From contig JAWZYV010019969.1 of NCBI GenBank assembly GCA_038373885.1, forward strand, positions 1,054,001 to 1,118,000: a DNA stretch of 64,000 nucleotides, given 5' to 3'. The translations under genes were made by a program, and so were the position numbers. Origin of the DNA: Cheiracanthium punctorium. Taxonomy: Eukaryota > Arthropoda > Arachnida > Araneae > Cheiracanthiidae. Shown here one piece after another: positions 43,385 through 55,710 of the stretch (positions are counted from its first letter, which is position 1; the number at the start of each line of letters is the position of its first letter). The notes beneath the pieces were generated by a model that saw nothing but the letters and a program-made list of their open reading frames with translations, was not told the origin of the DNA and did no database searches.

Positions 43385-43618
43385 CAGTGGTTCCCAAACT
43401 ATGGGCCGCGACCCATTGTTGGGTCACGGGATCAATTTCGGTGGATCGAAAAGGGTGGGAAAAATTAAATTTTAGTATTTTATATATATAGTAAACTATA
43501 CAATTTTATATAGCCTATATTGGTTATCGTTATGTAGTAGTGGGTCGAAAAAAAAAAAAAAAAAAAAACTAGTTGAAGGATTTTTGAAGAGAAGGACAAA
43601 AAAGTTTGGGAACCACTG
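43385..43618. mobile_element. hAT MITE, CAGTGGTTCCCAAACT ends
   Basis: CAGTGGTTCCCAAACT on the left and AGTTTGGGAACCACTG on the right are perfect 16-bp inverted repeats. The flanks are CTCTAGAT (43377-43384) and TTCTAGAT (43619-43626), 7 of 8 identical. The CAGTGGTTCCCAAACT tip is widespread among hAT elements in animals. Inside, GGGTCGCGGCCC-like and TGGGTCG motifs sit near each end, and a 22-base A-tract lies near 43550. No protein is encoded. Confidence 0.9.
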
Positions 43619-43626
43619 TTCTAGAT

Positions 43627-45077
43627 CAATATTTTGTCAGTTTTAGTTCGAAATGGCCCCCCTTTCGACGATGGCACCCAGACCTTGCTTACCGTGCCAC
43701 GCCGCCCCTTCTCAGAGCTTAGAATTAAAACAGATAAAATTTGTTCATATCACAGAAAAACATGTTAACAATGATCATAAAAACAAAAACACTGAAGATC
43801 AATTTCATTAAATATGGATACTTTAAGTAGCAACTTTTTTTTTTAAGACTTGAAAGTTGAATTTAGTTTATTATTTTTGGATTTTTCTTCAACCTTCATT
43901 TAATCTCGTCATTTTTAAGCATCTTTTATTTAGACCCTCCAAGGCGTAGCTTGAAAACGAGCAAAAATATTTTTCTTCATATTGTAGCTGTTTCAATGAC
44001 AAAATTAATGATACTAAAATTATAAACGAAACCTATATGTAAAAACAATTTATTCCTTTTTTGTGTCGCAAAGAAGTTAACTTTTTGGCAGTGACTTGAA
44101 AACTGGCGACACACGTGAACATTAATTATGTTGGTCCGGAAGTTAAATGATTCATTTTTTAAACATTACAAAATATCAAAAGTACGAATTATCAAACATT
44201 TAATGATTTTATTATCTATCAGATTAATGAGAGAGCGCAGGATTTGTGTATCATTCTGTTTTGAGAAGTGTAATAATTATCAATATCATCTAATAATTAT
44301 TTGTATTGTTAATTTAAAAAGTTAAAGCTATATTAGTATAATAAGTAATACTAATTATTATTTAGTTTATTTCAAATTTTGGGGTAAAAAACATATTTCT
44401 TGTGAATAGTATTTAGTTTATATGTAAGGAAAACACAGGAATAATCGGTGTGTACCTGTTCTTCGTACGGAAAAGATCAAATACATGGATCATCCGGATT
44501 AAATATGACTTAACCCTGTCCGGAGAATCAAAATATTCGGAGTTTCAAAAATAACTTAAAAATTATCATATGAGTTCATATTAAACAGAAATCTTTCTAA
44601 AACATTTAATAATTCACTTAGTTGTTAAATAATTGGAGCAGATAAATAAAACCAACAATTAATGTGAACTTATTATGCATTTTAAGGGAAGAATTTACAT
44701 ACGTATTTAATGAACAATATCTAAATACATATGTACTTACATAATACTGTACAGTTTATACATTATCACAATTTAATGCAGTTTAAGTAATCTAAAAAAT
44801 ATTTTCATTTGTGAAAGAATTATAATTAAAGACAAAAAACCCGTGATTGAAAGAATTTTATCACAATTGGACTCTACATCTCTACTTTAGTTATGGCCGA
44901 ACTTTATATATTCATACTATATACTAAATACATAATAATAAAACAGCATGAAAGTAAATTGATGTTTTATTGTTATATATATCAGCCTCCCAGCTACTGG
45001 AGCCTTTCTTTAAAAATTGGTTTATAACTATTTTGATGTTAATTGATCACACGCCTACTTATTCGGAATGTATATGT
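43627..45077. other. AT-rich; piece at 44847-44900 resembles a foldback end
   Basis: No gene is supported; the frame at 44128-44325 (+) is AT-driven. 44847-44900 reads TTTTATCACAATTGGACTCT and CTACTTTAGTTATGGCC, similar to the reverse complement of the outer left arm of the foldback element at 38.74-38.80 kb (TTTTTTCACAATCGATCTCT, then CTTTAATTATGGCC). It may be the missing outer right arm, displaced by the elements between. Confidence 0.4.
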
Positions 45078-45079
45078 TA

Positions 45080-46227
45080 CTGTGAAGACCCGAATTAACT
45101 AGCGAAAACGCTTTCCAAACGACAACACTAGGAAAAATCCGTTTTCCCTAGTGAATCACTGAAATTTAGCAGTATTCATTAATTATTTGTAGGAATTATT
45201 ATGTGTATGCGTTATAAATAAGCATTAAAGTTAGATATTACATTAATATTCTTGTGTTCATAAATTAAGGTGTTGACATCCAAACAAGCTTGAAAATGTG
45301 TAATTTTGTGCAAGTTTATTAGAAAAGTTTATCATATTCGCTGATTTTCTGGGACGAGGGTCGGTTGCACCCGCACCAACAGCTATCAATCAAATCGAGG
45401 GGAGAGTTGCACGAGAATCCTTATCTTGCACCCCTCTGGAAAATATGCTGATGCTGGCCCCAAAAGACACGACTGGTTCCGGACATATCTGTAGTGGGTG
45501 CCCTCAAAAAAATATGCTACCGCTGGACCTTTGCGAGACCGCAGGGTTCCCTTGTGATTTTCCCGCCTCCCCTCCCTTTCTTAGGTGCAACTCGCCCGCG
45601 GATTAAATCCATCAGCAGTGTAACTCAACCTTTTTTCCCTTCATCCGGGGCAACTAACTCATTCCGATTTTCAGATCTGAATTGGATTTTAGCGACAAAT
45701 ATTTTTGCAAGTGGTCAGGTGCTCCCTCAGCAGCCAGCACCGTATCAGGAAAGAAAAGGAGGTGTAGGGACTGGGCAAAGGGTTCGTTCACTTTTCTTGT
45801 AAAAAAAATTGTTCTTCAAACAGATGTTTCTGTGAGAAAGATGGTTCACTTTGCAATTCTAAGTGCTCCAACAAGGTAGTTTTCCTTGGCGAAATAAGTA
45901 ATTTGTAAAAACTGCATTTTGTTAAACCAGATCCAAATAAAGTTTTTTTTTTCAATGATAGATTCTTTCCCCAAATACTGTTTTACTAATTATAGTTATA
46001 AATTAAAACTTGTTATAGGAAATATTGTGGAAAAAATGCAATAATTTTTGATAGATAGAAATAATATTGTCTAACAAAGCAGTAAAAACCCGAATAAAAC
46101 GGGTTTTGTCTAACGGTGTCAGTTAGAACGCGCTTTCACTAGTTAATTTGGGTTTTCTTTAGCGCTCTCAGTTAGAACGCGCTGTCACCAGTTAATTCGG
46201 GTGTTCACTGATTTCGAGTTTTCACTG
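45080..46227. mobile_element. Tigger/pogo-like nonautonomous element, TA flanks
   Basis: TA occurs at 45078-45079 and 46228-46229. The left end CTGTGAAGACCCGAATTAAC and the right end (reverse complement CAGTGAAAACTCGAAATCAG, with CACCCGAATTAACTGG just inside) are related inverted repeats. CAGTGAAACCTCGATTAACTG-type ends are typical of Tigger/pogo elements. Near the right end a roughly 52-bp unit with TCAGTTAGAACGCGCT is present twice (46118 and 46169). 45350-45680 is GC-richer with frames of up to 102 codons (45494-45802), which I do not recognise as a pogo transposase. Confidence 0.6.
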
Positions 46228-46299
46228 TAACATATGTATGAATACTGGGGAAACACTAAGTTGCACGCAAGAAGTTAAAATTTTTAGCTGTTTTTATTC

Positions 46300-48470
46300 A
46301 TACAACTAGCTGCGTGCCCGTTCTTCGCAAGTCAGGAAATGAAAATTTTCCTTACATGTGCAATTCAAACTAATTCCAGTGATGTGGAATCTAAAAAAAA
46401 GCAAAATTATTTGACTCTTGACTTAAACGTTTGCGTTATGAGTACTAACCTGGCATCATTGCAATATAATGACTCCAAAAGCTACGTCAGTGTCATTTGC
46501 TATCAAAAAATTGAAAAGCATAACGCTTTGCAGGGAACTCCTGACTTTCAAAATGTCTTATTTCTACATCATACTGTTTTTTAGGTTCAAGCTGTAGCAT
46601 TTAATACCTCAGACACTACATGAAATTTACAACCGTTATTTTTAAATAGCTGCTCACCCGTTCTTCATTCGAAAAGTAGCGAATATTTTAGTAAAATCAT
46701 ATCTGTATGTGGAAAAACAGAAGTTCATTTTTAAAAAAGTTCAAGTAATCTCCTCTGTTGAAATTACTGCGGGATGTACTAACGTAAATTAAATTACTTA
46801 TCGTTTAGTTGGTTGTGAGACAGCCCTCAGAATACTTTTAATTTCATGAAATATTTATTAGCGTGGTATATTGTGATTTATTCATATTATCCTTACAAAT
46901 CTACTAATACTACCTATTACGTATATTACTGCTATCTATCTTCGCTTCTCCCTCTTCAAGGCTCGATAAAAAGATACAGCTTAGATGATTTGGCACCAAT
47001 GGGATCTTTTTATTCTATGGCGATTCTTTTCAATTTACGCATTAGCATAAACAATAATCATTTCACATAATGGTTGCCATTGAGGAAGCTCTCTGTATAT
47101 ATTTAATTTATGCATAGTTTTGTAAGATTTGCGTATTTAGCACCGCAAAACATTTCATTTCAACGTGGTGGAAAATATCCAAGCGGTGCCATTTTAAATG
47201 ACCATATATCCAATATAGCGATATCTTATAAATCCTACATCGTTCTTTCTCCTGAAAAACATCAAACTGTGCAATCCCGAAGAGCTATTTAGAATCGCTT
47301 TAATTGTGACAGAACGCAGTTGCAGAGTTTGCAAATTTCACGCATTTTTTTAATTTATGACGTCACTGTTTAACTGCCGTAAAAGATACCCCGGTTGGTG
47401 GAGGGAGTTAATTTAGATATTTTGCGCAGTAGTTTTCAAAAGGTATCTTATTAAAACTTACAAAGATGTTAATTTTTTTTTTTTTTTGCTTTATAAAGGA
47501 CCCCTATGGAGGAAGGTAATACAACGTTAAAATAAAACTGTACTCGCAACTTGCATATGTTAGAAAACCTGTAAACATTTTTAAATAAGCAACTGATTAA
47601 AATGCACTATTATTATTAATAATAATAGTGAATTTCTTAGTTTATTTCGATAGATTTCTTAGTTTTAATCAAAATATCGCCTCCTTCTGTTAAAAAAATA
47701 GCAGGGATAAATGCGTTAAAATTGTGGGGTAATTTTTACGTATCTTAAAGCATTTGACGTCATAGATTTTCACTTGCGAACTCAAAATCCGGTACCCATT
47801 TAAAACCTCTATCGATAGGTTGAAAAAAACCTTTTCTCTAACATTTTCTGTGGTAACGCAACAAAATTATCTCGTGCCATGATTTATTAATGCAATGGCT
47901 AAGTTGTCTGCGTTCATGCTATTAAATTCTCAACACTATGCTGCATTAAAATTCGTCAAAAATCATCTAATTTACATAATTTTTTCGTTTTCATTTTAAA
48001 AGACGGAGAAAAGAATTTCACGATTTGTCAAAATATCAAAAAGTTATGACGGATAGAATTCAAGATGGGGCAGTTTTAAAATTATTTTACGAAAAAATTC
48101 GCCAAAACAGATGCTTAGTAAAAAAAAAAAAAAAAAAAATCCTAAAAATCGGTAAATCATGTTACGTATTTAGAACTAACTGTATTTTTTTTTTAAATTC
48201 TCCTCTATCCGATGATACAAATGCCAATTTGCTGCGATCGTCATTTCCGCCGTTATTGCGAATTAGGTGAGAAAAAATGCCAAAAATCGCATAAAACATA
48301 AAAAAAAAAATTCTAGGTCGAATTTTGAAAAAAACGCTTCGAGGTGCACAACCTCATGTTTAGAAATTCCCGAGTACCAAATTTGGTATTTCTGGGTGCA
48401 GCCGTTTGTCCGTAACTCCGCCGACACACCCATACCCACAGACATCTTCTTTTATAATAAGTAGAGAAGA
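46300..48470 (+). repeat. Old dispersed repeats with AGCTG..CCCGTTCTTC starts
   Basis: ACTAGCTGCGTGCCCGTTCT at 46305 and ATAGCTGCTCACCCGTTCTT at 46646 are starts of the repeat type seen at 34523. 48340-48465 reads CGAGTACCAAATTTGGTATT, GCCGTTTGTCCGTAACTCCG and TTATAATAAGTAGAGAAG, a typical end of such repeats. Frames at 46339, 46846, 47110 and 48025 (+) are spread through it without a shared reading frame or motif. 47087-47100 (GAGGAAGCTCTCTG) and the CATTGAGGA block link it to the repeats at 13790. Confidence 0.5.
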
Positions 48471-50000
48471 TATCAGTTAATTTTAACCTATATTAAAGCT
48501 TACTGTAACAGATAAACCAGCAAATACGTAGCAGTGGATTATGCTCTAATGGCTAAAAGAAACATTTGGTAGGACTGTTTTTTTTTTTTTTTTTTTTCGT
48601 AATGCAATTATGGCTGTACAAAAGTACATGTTTTGAAAAGTTTCATGTAATCGGTGAATTTCACATTATTTTTTTTCTTTGAAATACCTATTCGAATTCT
48701 GCTGCATTGAATGTTGAAACCACCTGAATGTGCCCAATAAACAAATATCACAAAATAGACATTCTTGCACACATAGTATCTGTATCAAACGTCTCAATAA
48801 TTCTGTAATTTAGGAATATATTGATTACAGTTGAAGGCGACGTTATGTAAGTAAAGACATTAAATTTATGTTTAATCAATGAAACAGAACGCAACAGGCA
48901 ACGGTGGAGTATACGGTATAGAACAATCTTCTTTCCTCCAGTAAGAGAACACAATTTTAAACGTGGCTGACAAAGATATATAGGATAGACATTATGGTCA
49001 CATCCCTTTGCAAAGTCACATGATATTTTGAGTGCAAAAGGGTATCTCGCCAGCCACGATTTTAAATGACTTAAAATTAATAATTATCCACTGCTCTCTC
49101 GTGTCTGCTCCCAGTCTAGAGGTGAAGCTAGAAAGTAAAAAGAAAATCCGACTCACTATAAAGTCTTTAGGAGAGTTTCTGTAAGGCAACACCAATATTA
49201 GCTCAGTCTAGGAATTCACTATCACAAGAGCTGCACTCGCAGCAAAGCCTGACTGGGCAGTCATCTATAATAATTTTGTTGATTATTTCTTATGCATGCT
49301 AATTCCTTAGGAAAGCATTTAACATTTAAAATTTGCGCATGAAATAGCAATATAACTTTTATTTTAAAAATTGTGTCATTTAAAAAAAAATCTTACGTAC
49401 TGTGAAATGAGAGTATGTTTTCGAAAGAGATATAATTGTAATGAGATCCTAATGACCAGCAACAATTTTGACGTGACTTGCAACAAAAACTTTTAACTGT
49501 AAACAATACGTGAAAGTGATTTATGATATTAACATTAGTGAAGTATAAATGGGGGTGGTGTAGTTACTTCTTTTGGCCTTAAGAAATTTTAAAGTTGAAT
49601 TATTAGTTTAGGTAGGTTACATAAGTTAACCTTTTTTTTTTTTAATCGTAAGTGGTAGTACAAATCCGCAATAATCCCAAAATCTTACCTTGCCGGAAAA
49701 ATCCTTCAACAAACTACTCCTAAAAGAAAATAAAATTTTCCTATTTAAAGGTTCCTGAAACAAAATATAATTACCGGCTCAATCAAAGAGATAGATTTTA
49801 AAACATTTTCTTTAATTATTATTACTTAACTTCCAAACATACAGTATCTTATACAATTTACTCATACTATTTGATATCTTCCTTGTCTCTACACATTTAT
49901 AAATTATAACTGTGATATCATTTTTTTTTAAATATTCAATAATATTAACATTAAATATAGATATCGCGGTGAAAACGGTGATTGGGTAGATAGGGGAGAT
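48471..50000. other. No gene seen; AT-rich
   Basis: Homopolymer runs (T at 48580-48597, A at 48121-48139 just before) and short frames only. No TIR pair recognised. Confidence 0.5.
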
Positions 50001-50950
50001 ATAGTGCGGCCCAAAATTAAATATAAATCAATACAAGGTTCTTTTACCTTCTTTGATGACGCACTGGTCGGGCATTTTTTTTATGCTTGATGGCTCGTAG
50101 ATGTCTAGGTGGGGCGATACATATCACTATTTTAGCAGTCGATGCTTTCCGCACCGATTCATCTCTATCGGCAGTTGTCAGCTGGATTCCACGGAGATCC
50201 TTCCCAAGACCTCGGCCACAATAATTTAACTTTCAGTAAAATTTGTGGAGCACTTAGAATTTTTTTACATCCATTTTTTTTGCACACTCTCTCAACAACA
50301 ATCCTGTCTGAGTCCGTCCTCTCTGGATTTTTTTGACACCTCTCTCCACAACCATCAACTCTAAGTCCGTCCACTCTGGACTTCCTCTCACTATCATCTG
50401 ACTTCACAGACTCTCCTGGGCACCTTTCCGTTTTTTCTTTTCTTTTTTTTCCAAACCAATCCGGGAGTCAAAAGTTCACGCCCCCTTTACGTGCATAATT
50501 TTTTGTTTCTCCATTTCTGTGATTGGTTCTCTTTCCTTATTTTATACCGCCTCCTGACCTACGCCTTCCTGCGTAATATTGGCCATCGGCAACACCCCAC
50601 TGTAAATTTCTCTAATTTATTATGGGGCAATTTTGACTGTCCCTTAGTGACACACCTGGCACCACTATGTCTGAATATTGTAAATCAGCTGCCCACTATA
50701 AATTTCTTTAATTTATTATGGGGCAACTTTGACTGCCCTTTGTTGACAATACCTCTGGCAGCGCTCTGTCTGAGTATTGTAAATCTTCTTCGTGTGTGGG
50801 CTCCCCTTTTGCACTACAATTAGTACTAAAAGTCTTCCCAGATTCAGTACACAAGAAGTTTCGACCAAATATAGTATTAGCATTTTCAACAGTAACTTTA
50901 GTCCCATAGCCAAAGTCTCCAATCATCACGGAACAACATAAACGACTTTT
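50001..50950. repeat. GC-richer block with two tandem duplications
   Basis: A 96-bp unit is present twice, at 50599-50694 and 50695-50790: ACTRTAAATTTCTYTAATTT, ATTATGGGGCAAYTTTGACT, then a CTGGCA block and CTGARTATTGTAAATC. Upstream, 50283-50338 and 50339-50395 are two diverged copies of a CTCTCYMMACAACMATC ... AGTCCGTCCWCTCTGGA unit. Frames on both strands (50165-50407 minus, 50491-50823 plus, 50708-50929 minus) result from this composition; I do not recognise any. Confidence 0.6.
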
Positions 50951-51132
50951 TAAAATATTTTTTAAATCCAGAATTATATAAGCAGGAATCCAGTACGTTT
51001 TAGTGATTGTTTTCCTTTAAGTAACAACAAAAAAAATCTCTTAACAAAAAGCGGTACCTTATATTTTGTGAAGATTGAAGACTGAATGTCAGTTATAGCT
51101 CTACATTGTGTTGTATGGCATGAAAATCCAAT

Positions 51133-51313
51133 GACGAGCTGCAGGCCTCATTTTTTCGGTAAGGGCTAATAAATAACTTATTAGTTCGGCTTATTGTTAA
51201 TTAAATTAGACTTCCTGATGCATGAACTGCATACCAACATCCTTAGTATAATACATTATATTAAAAAAAAACCCCAAAAATGGAAGTACTTTCTAAATTA
51301 AAAAACATATTAA
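51133..51313 (+). repeat. Direct repeat pair, copy 1 (other copy 51858-52030)
   Basis: TGACGAGCTGCAG, TTTTTTCGGWAAGGGCTAA, TTAGTTCGG, then CCTTAGTATAATAMATTATA and AAAAACATATT occur in this order in both copies. They flank about 545 bp that hold an acidic pseudo-coding segment on the minus strand. Confidence 0.75.
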
Positions 51314-51629
51314 GCTGTTCGGACTGGCGTTGTATTTCCAAGTAGTAGTATACAGGGTAGGGGGAAGCGAAAAACATTTTTTTCTCGAAATTCACATTGC
51401 CTGAGTCATTAAATGATGCGAAACTGATAAGAGCAAATTGTCTCCAAATTTCAGCTCAAAATATTGCCATCTTCAGGTTCCACACCTCAAGCGAATATAT
51501 TCTCAATGTCTTTTTTTAGTCTTTTATGAATTTCTATTGAAATAATTATGTTTAATTAAATAATCAATACTCCGATACACCTGCTCTGTCAAGAACAAGA
51601 CGGCTAGTTCGGGCTTTGGTCTGTCTTGG

Positions 51630-51755
51630 AGATTTAGGGAATCTCATCGTCAGTCGTTTTCCAACGTTTGGCTTCCTGAATAACGAAATCCTCATCATTT
51701 TCTGAGGTATATTCCATTTCTGAATCTTACCCTAAGTCGACGTTTGCTTCTAAAT
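51630..51755 (-). pseudogene. Acidic unrecognised coding remnant
   Basis: On the minus strand one frame gives EANVDLG, a stop, then DSEMEYTSENDEDFVIQEAK and RWKTTDDEIP before another stop. It is rich in Asp and Glu with a basic RW patch, unlike the Lys/Asn/Phe-rich products of chance frames in AT-rich DNA. A similar acidic Ser-rich scrap lies on the same strand at about 20065-20135. Each is downstream, on the minus strand, of an endonuclease-derived element, which hints that both come from one larger element. I do not recognise the protein. Confidence 0.35.
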
Positions 51756-51857
51756 CTACGATTTACAGCACTGACACGTGATAATAACGTATTAATATAG
51801 CAATTTAATAATGAAAGCATAACTAATTATTCAATTAATTAATGGAACATTATTATT

Positions 51858-52030
51858 TGACGAGCTGCAGTCCTATTTTTTTCGGAAAGGGCTAAAGAAC
51901 GAATTAGTTCGGATTTTTGTTAAGAGATTTATGCGTGCACTGCATACAAATATCCTTAGTATAATAAATTATATGAAAACACCAGAAAAAATGAGAGTAT
52001 TTTTTTATATTGAAAAACATATTCAATATT
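51858..52030 (+). repeat. Direct repeat pair, copy 2
   Basis: Second copy of 51133-51313, more diverged, in the same orientation. It ends about 135 bases before the left border of the endonuclease-derived element E2. Confidence 0.75.
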
Positions 52031-52453
52031 ACGTCTCCGAAGCTAAGAATGATGTCATAATCTAGAAAGCGGCTTCCTTAGGCAGCTGTCGTGTTTCCAA
52101 GAAGTAGAATTGCGGGGTTCCGAGTGCTTTTCTCTGACGTATTTAGAAATGGGAAAAAAGGAGTAAAATCTGAAACTCCTTCAGATTTTAAATACGCACT
52201 AAAGTGCTATACATTGAACGCGTATCATAATTTATACGTCGTCTCCATTTTTCTTCCTTATTTCATATAGTTGGAAAGTGTATCATTATTCATGAATGTG
52301 CGGTATTTTTGTTCCTTGTTACATAAAACTCATCTTTGGAATCGAAATCTATCTTATAATCGCCTACTAAAACTATTTTACAATCTTCTCCATGCAGATT
52401 ACAACTGTTCTTCACCGTTTTAAATATTGTTTTGAAAATGCATCCCAACAACG

Positions 52454-52860
52454 CCTCCTACATATAGAAAGCCTAACAACTGAAACTTCGACGTCATTAC
52501 TAGGCCTTCATATAATGGCGTCATCTGCATTTTACTCTCGCAAATTAAAATTATTTAAAATTTCTGGTGAATGCTTCAAATATTAGAAAATATCTCAAAT
52601 AAAAAATTAAAATGCCTTTCTCATACAAAATTATTCATTCCGATCTGTTTCCTTATCATATTATCTAATTAGTCAAGATTAAAATCCATTTGTTACAAAA
52701 TTATATTTTTTATGTCTTATTAAAATATTGTTATTCATTAGTAAATTCACCAGAACTTTTTATAATTTTATTTTTGAAAATAAAACTTTGAACTGTAGGT
52801 CCACTGATGACGTCTAAGCTTCGTAACATAAAAGTTGTTAGGCTTTTTTTATCTAGGAGG
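52454..52860. mobile_element. MITE with 27-bp TIR inside E2
   Basis: The left end CCTCCTACATATAGAAAGCC-TAACAAC and the right end (reverse complement CCTCCTAGATAAAAAAAGCC-TAACAAC) match at 24 of 27 positions. Compared with E3, which is uninterrupted at this point, the 407-bp segment is an insertion. GACGTCAT motifs lie inside both ends. The family has relatives at 7530-7700, 32925-33204 and 58677-59115. Confidence 0.78.
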
Positions 52861-53274
52861 TGTTTATCCTAATCTCTGAGTGTGCCGTGTTTGTCTTTCT
52901 TTGGTTGATTCCTACTTTAACGCCCGGATCTTGCCAAGATGGCGAAAATTAAACATATGCAGTTACCATGACGATTTTTTGTATTAATGTAGCAATCATA
53001 ATTTAGAATTAAAATGTAGATTTGGAACAACATGTAGGTACAACATTCCGTTACATTTGTATTTATTTTGGGTTGCGAATTAATGTGGTTCTAACACTTA
53101 TCGCTAATTTGTTGACTTTAGTTTTCATCCAGTTCTTTAAGGAGTGTTGAAACTTGTGCATAACTACTAGAGTCCCATGACTGCAAAGCTCGCAGAGTTT
53201 GGTGATTTTTTAGGTTGGCAAGAGTGGGGGCGTTAAAATAGGGATTATTCATTCTTGTATCAGAAAAAAACATC

Positions 53275-53700
53275 TGTGGAATCGAAAGCTATCTTAAAAT
53301 CGCCTACTGAATGTGTTTTACAATCTTCGTCAGGCATATTCAAACTATAGGCATATACCAACTATATCGCGTAGACATTTTAAATACTGTGTGGAAAGGA
53401 CATAATAATCCATGGATGTACCGTGTTTTCCTTCCATGTTCCATAAAACACTTCGGAATAGAAATCTATATTAAAATCGCCTACCAAAACTGTTTAACAA
53501 TTTTCCACAGGCATTTTCAAACTATATACACCTTTATAAATACCATTTGGAAAGTGTATCATAATCTATCAGTGTACCTTATTTGTCTTCTCTGTTCTAT
53601 AAAACACTTCTTCGGAATCAAAATCCATATTAAAATAGCCCACTAAAACTATTTTATAATATTCGCCAGGCGTTTTCTAACTTTACTTGAAATATATTTA
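53275..53700 (-). repeat. Tandem endonuclease-derived units in E2
   Basis: Three units spaced about 173 and 160 bp apart each contain, on the plus strand, a version of GGAATCGAAATCTATCTTAA followed by AATCGCCTACTAAAAC. Read on the minus strand this is the coding sequence of the active-site block VGDFNIDF found in the E1 endonuclease. One unit translates as GDFNIDFYSEVFYGTWKENT. Units carry stops and frameshifts. Confidence 0.7.
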
Positions 53701-53956
53701 TAATAAATTGTCGGTGCTTTGGCGCCAAATATAGCGATCAATTATCAAAATTTGAAAACTTTGGCAAATTCCAACATTTTATTAATGGCTCCCACTCTCC
53801 AGGTTGTCTGGAAAACACATTTGAAAATATCTTCAACGTGACAGGTCATTGCTACAAAACTTGTTGAGAAGATCACGTAGACACAATAGCGTAGACAAAA
53901 ATGCGTAGACAAATTTATCATACTGAGCGAAATAGCACCCTAGTGCTAAAAAAGGT

Positions 53957-55700
53957 GATCAACACTAGATGGGTCACCCGGGGTAAAATGGACATGGTTA
54001 CTGTTCTTTAGTTTTCATTTTACTAGACAACAATTTTCTAAAATGAAAAAATATGGTTAAAATGTTCACATTTCGGGCAACATTTTAAATTTGAAAAAAA
54101 ATCTGGCAACACATTTACTAGGCTTAACAGTCATTCTGCTCTTCAGAGGATAGAACACTGTGTTGTTAGTGATTGACTAACTTCTTTCCAAGAAAAATTT
54201 CAGAAATCTATTATTTGAATTTTTAGAGAAGAAAGGTTGTCCTAAAAGAAAGCTGAAAAGGAGGTAAATTTTCTTACTTACTCCCAAAAAAATTCTAGCA
54301 TGTTTAGTTACACGTTGTAAAATAGGTATAGCCAATATTTTTGAGATCAAGATGTGAATGTATGGCGAAGGATCAATGTTGAAAAACCTTTGATAGCAAA
54401 TAAAAAAGAACCTTGATGATTATAGGGCATTGACTACTGGAATTTCTAAAAAGATCCAAATTTCCACAGCGGCCTGTCTTCGTGCAAAGCTCCATCTATC
54501 GGTCAAAATTTGAACAATTTTTTAAATTGTACATTTCTATTTTCCATGATTAATGTAACATATTTACCAAGTTTTAACAAAAAAATTTCCACCAGAACGG
54601 GATGTACCTAATATAAACAGGGTAACTTTATTTCAAACTACCCTGTATGACAAACAAAACAAAATTGATATATATTACTTAGGTTTGTAAAGTTATGATG
54701 AAGAAATGATCTCCATCAAACATTTTGTATACCTTTATGCATCATGAACTGGCGTTATCAATTACCTTTATTAGGTGAATTTTAAATAGAATTCTAATAA
54801 ATTTAGTATTATTCTTTTTGATTTTGAATTAAAAATATTAAATAACACAGCATTCAAAAAAAGTTAAGAGATAATATTTGAGACACACAATGTTAATAAG
54901 TTTAAAATTGCGTGAAATTTTGAAGACATTTTTTTTTAACTATCCCTTTTTTACACTTGCTGAAACAAAAACAGAATATGTAAGAGCTATATTTTGTAAT
55001 TTCGATAATATGTTCCTATTTATATATGAGCATGTTTCCCTCATGCCAATATCCATTTCTTGCAGAAAAAGCTGTTACGGTTTCTATAAGCCATGTACTG
55101 CAAAATGTGTTACAGTTTCAATAAGGCATGCACCACAAAATGTGTTAAAGATTTTCTTATTATTAAGCAAAACCATCCGTATCTCAAGTTCCATATCGCT
55201 GGGATGCAGGAGCTAGTCATAAAGCCCTTTACATAGAGTGAAGAAATGATAAATGTCACCCTCGCCGACAATAACTGCCACTGGGCAATCTATTCCGAAT
55301 GATAATAATAAATGTGTGCTAGAAGTTCAATAAAAATGACACATACAACAAGAAACAAAATGACACGTACTTACACATCCACATACTTTGGTATCTTCTT
55401 TTTTGAAAGATCTAACTCAAGTATTAGGTTTAAGAAAGACAGATAAAGTGTTGAGATGAATTAGCTAATATATTTCAACAGGGCTTCTTATTTTTGCGGG
55501 ACACAAATCGCTTTTTTGATCTACTTAGAGATAAGAAATATGAATATGCATAGCGGCAAACCCTTATGCGCGTTTTTGATGATTGCATGCAAGTAATGAT
55601 TAAGCTTTTAGATAGCCCTTTTTAAATAAATCTAAAATAAAATCAGAAATGTTTAACAACTGTGGTAAGTAATTTTCCCGGAAAAAAAAAATAAAAATTG
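53957..55700. other. AT-rich; small tandem repeat at 55060-55145
   Basis: GTTACGGTTTCTATAAGCCA and GTTACAGTTTCAATAAGGCA begin two adjacent copies of a unit of about 37 bp, each ending CAAAATGT. The 112-codon frame at 54878-55216 (+) runs across these repeats and is not a recognised protein. Confidence 0.5.
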
Positions 55701-55710
55701 GCAAGTATAT

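Larger units (their letters stand above)
52166..53956 (-). mobile_element. Nonautonomous element E2 with endonuclease-derived repeats
   Basis: The left border reads AATCTGAAACTCCTTCAGAT, then TTTAAATACGCACTAAAGTGCT (hairpin GCACT/AGTGC). The right border reads GCGAAATAGCACCCTAGTGCTA. Both correspond to borders of E1 (20.86-21.62 kb). On the minus strand the motif for VGDF-I-F is present four times (near 52338, 53279, 53452 and 53612). A 407-bp MITE is inserted after the first. No complete frame remains. Confidence 0.65.

Noticed and set aside
45494..45802. 102-residue frame as a pogo transposase
   Set aside because: No helix-turn-helix or DDE motif is visible; the frame reflects a GC-rich stretch.
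54878..55216. 112-residue frame as a gene
   Set aside because: It crosses a 37-bp tandem repeat and its composition follows AT content.
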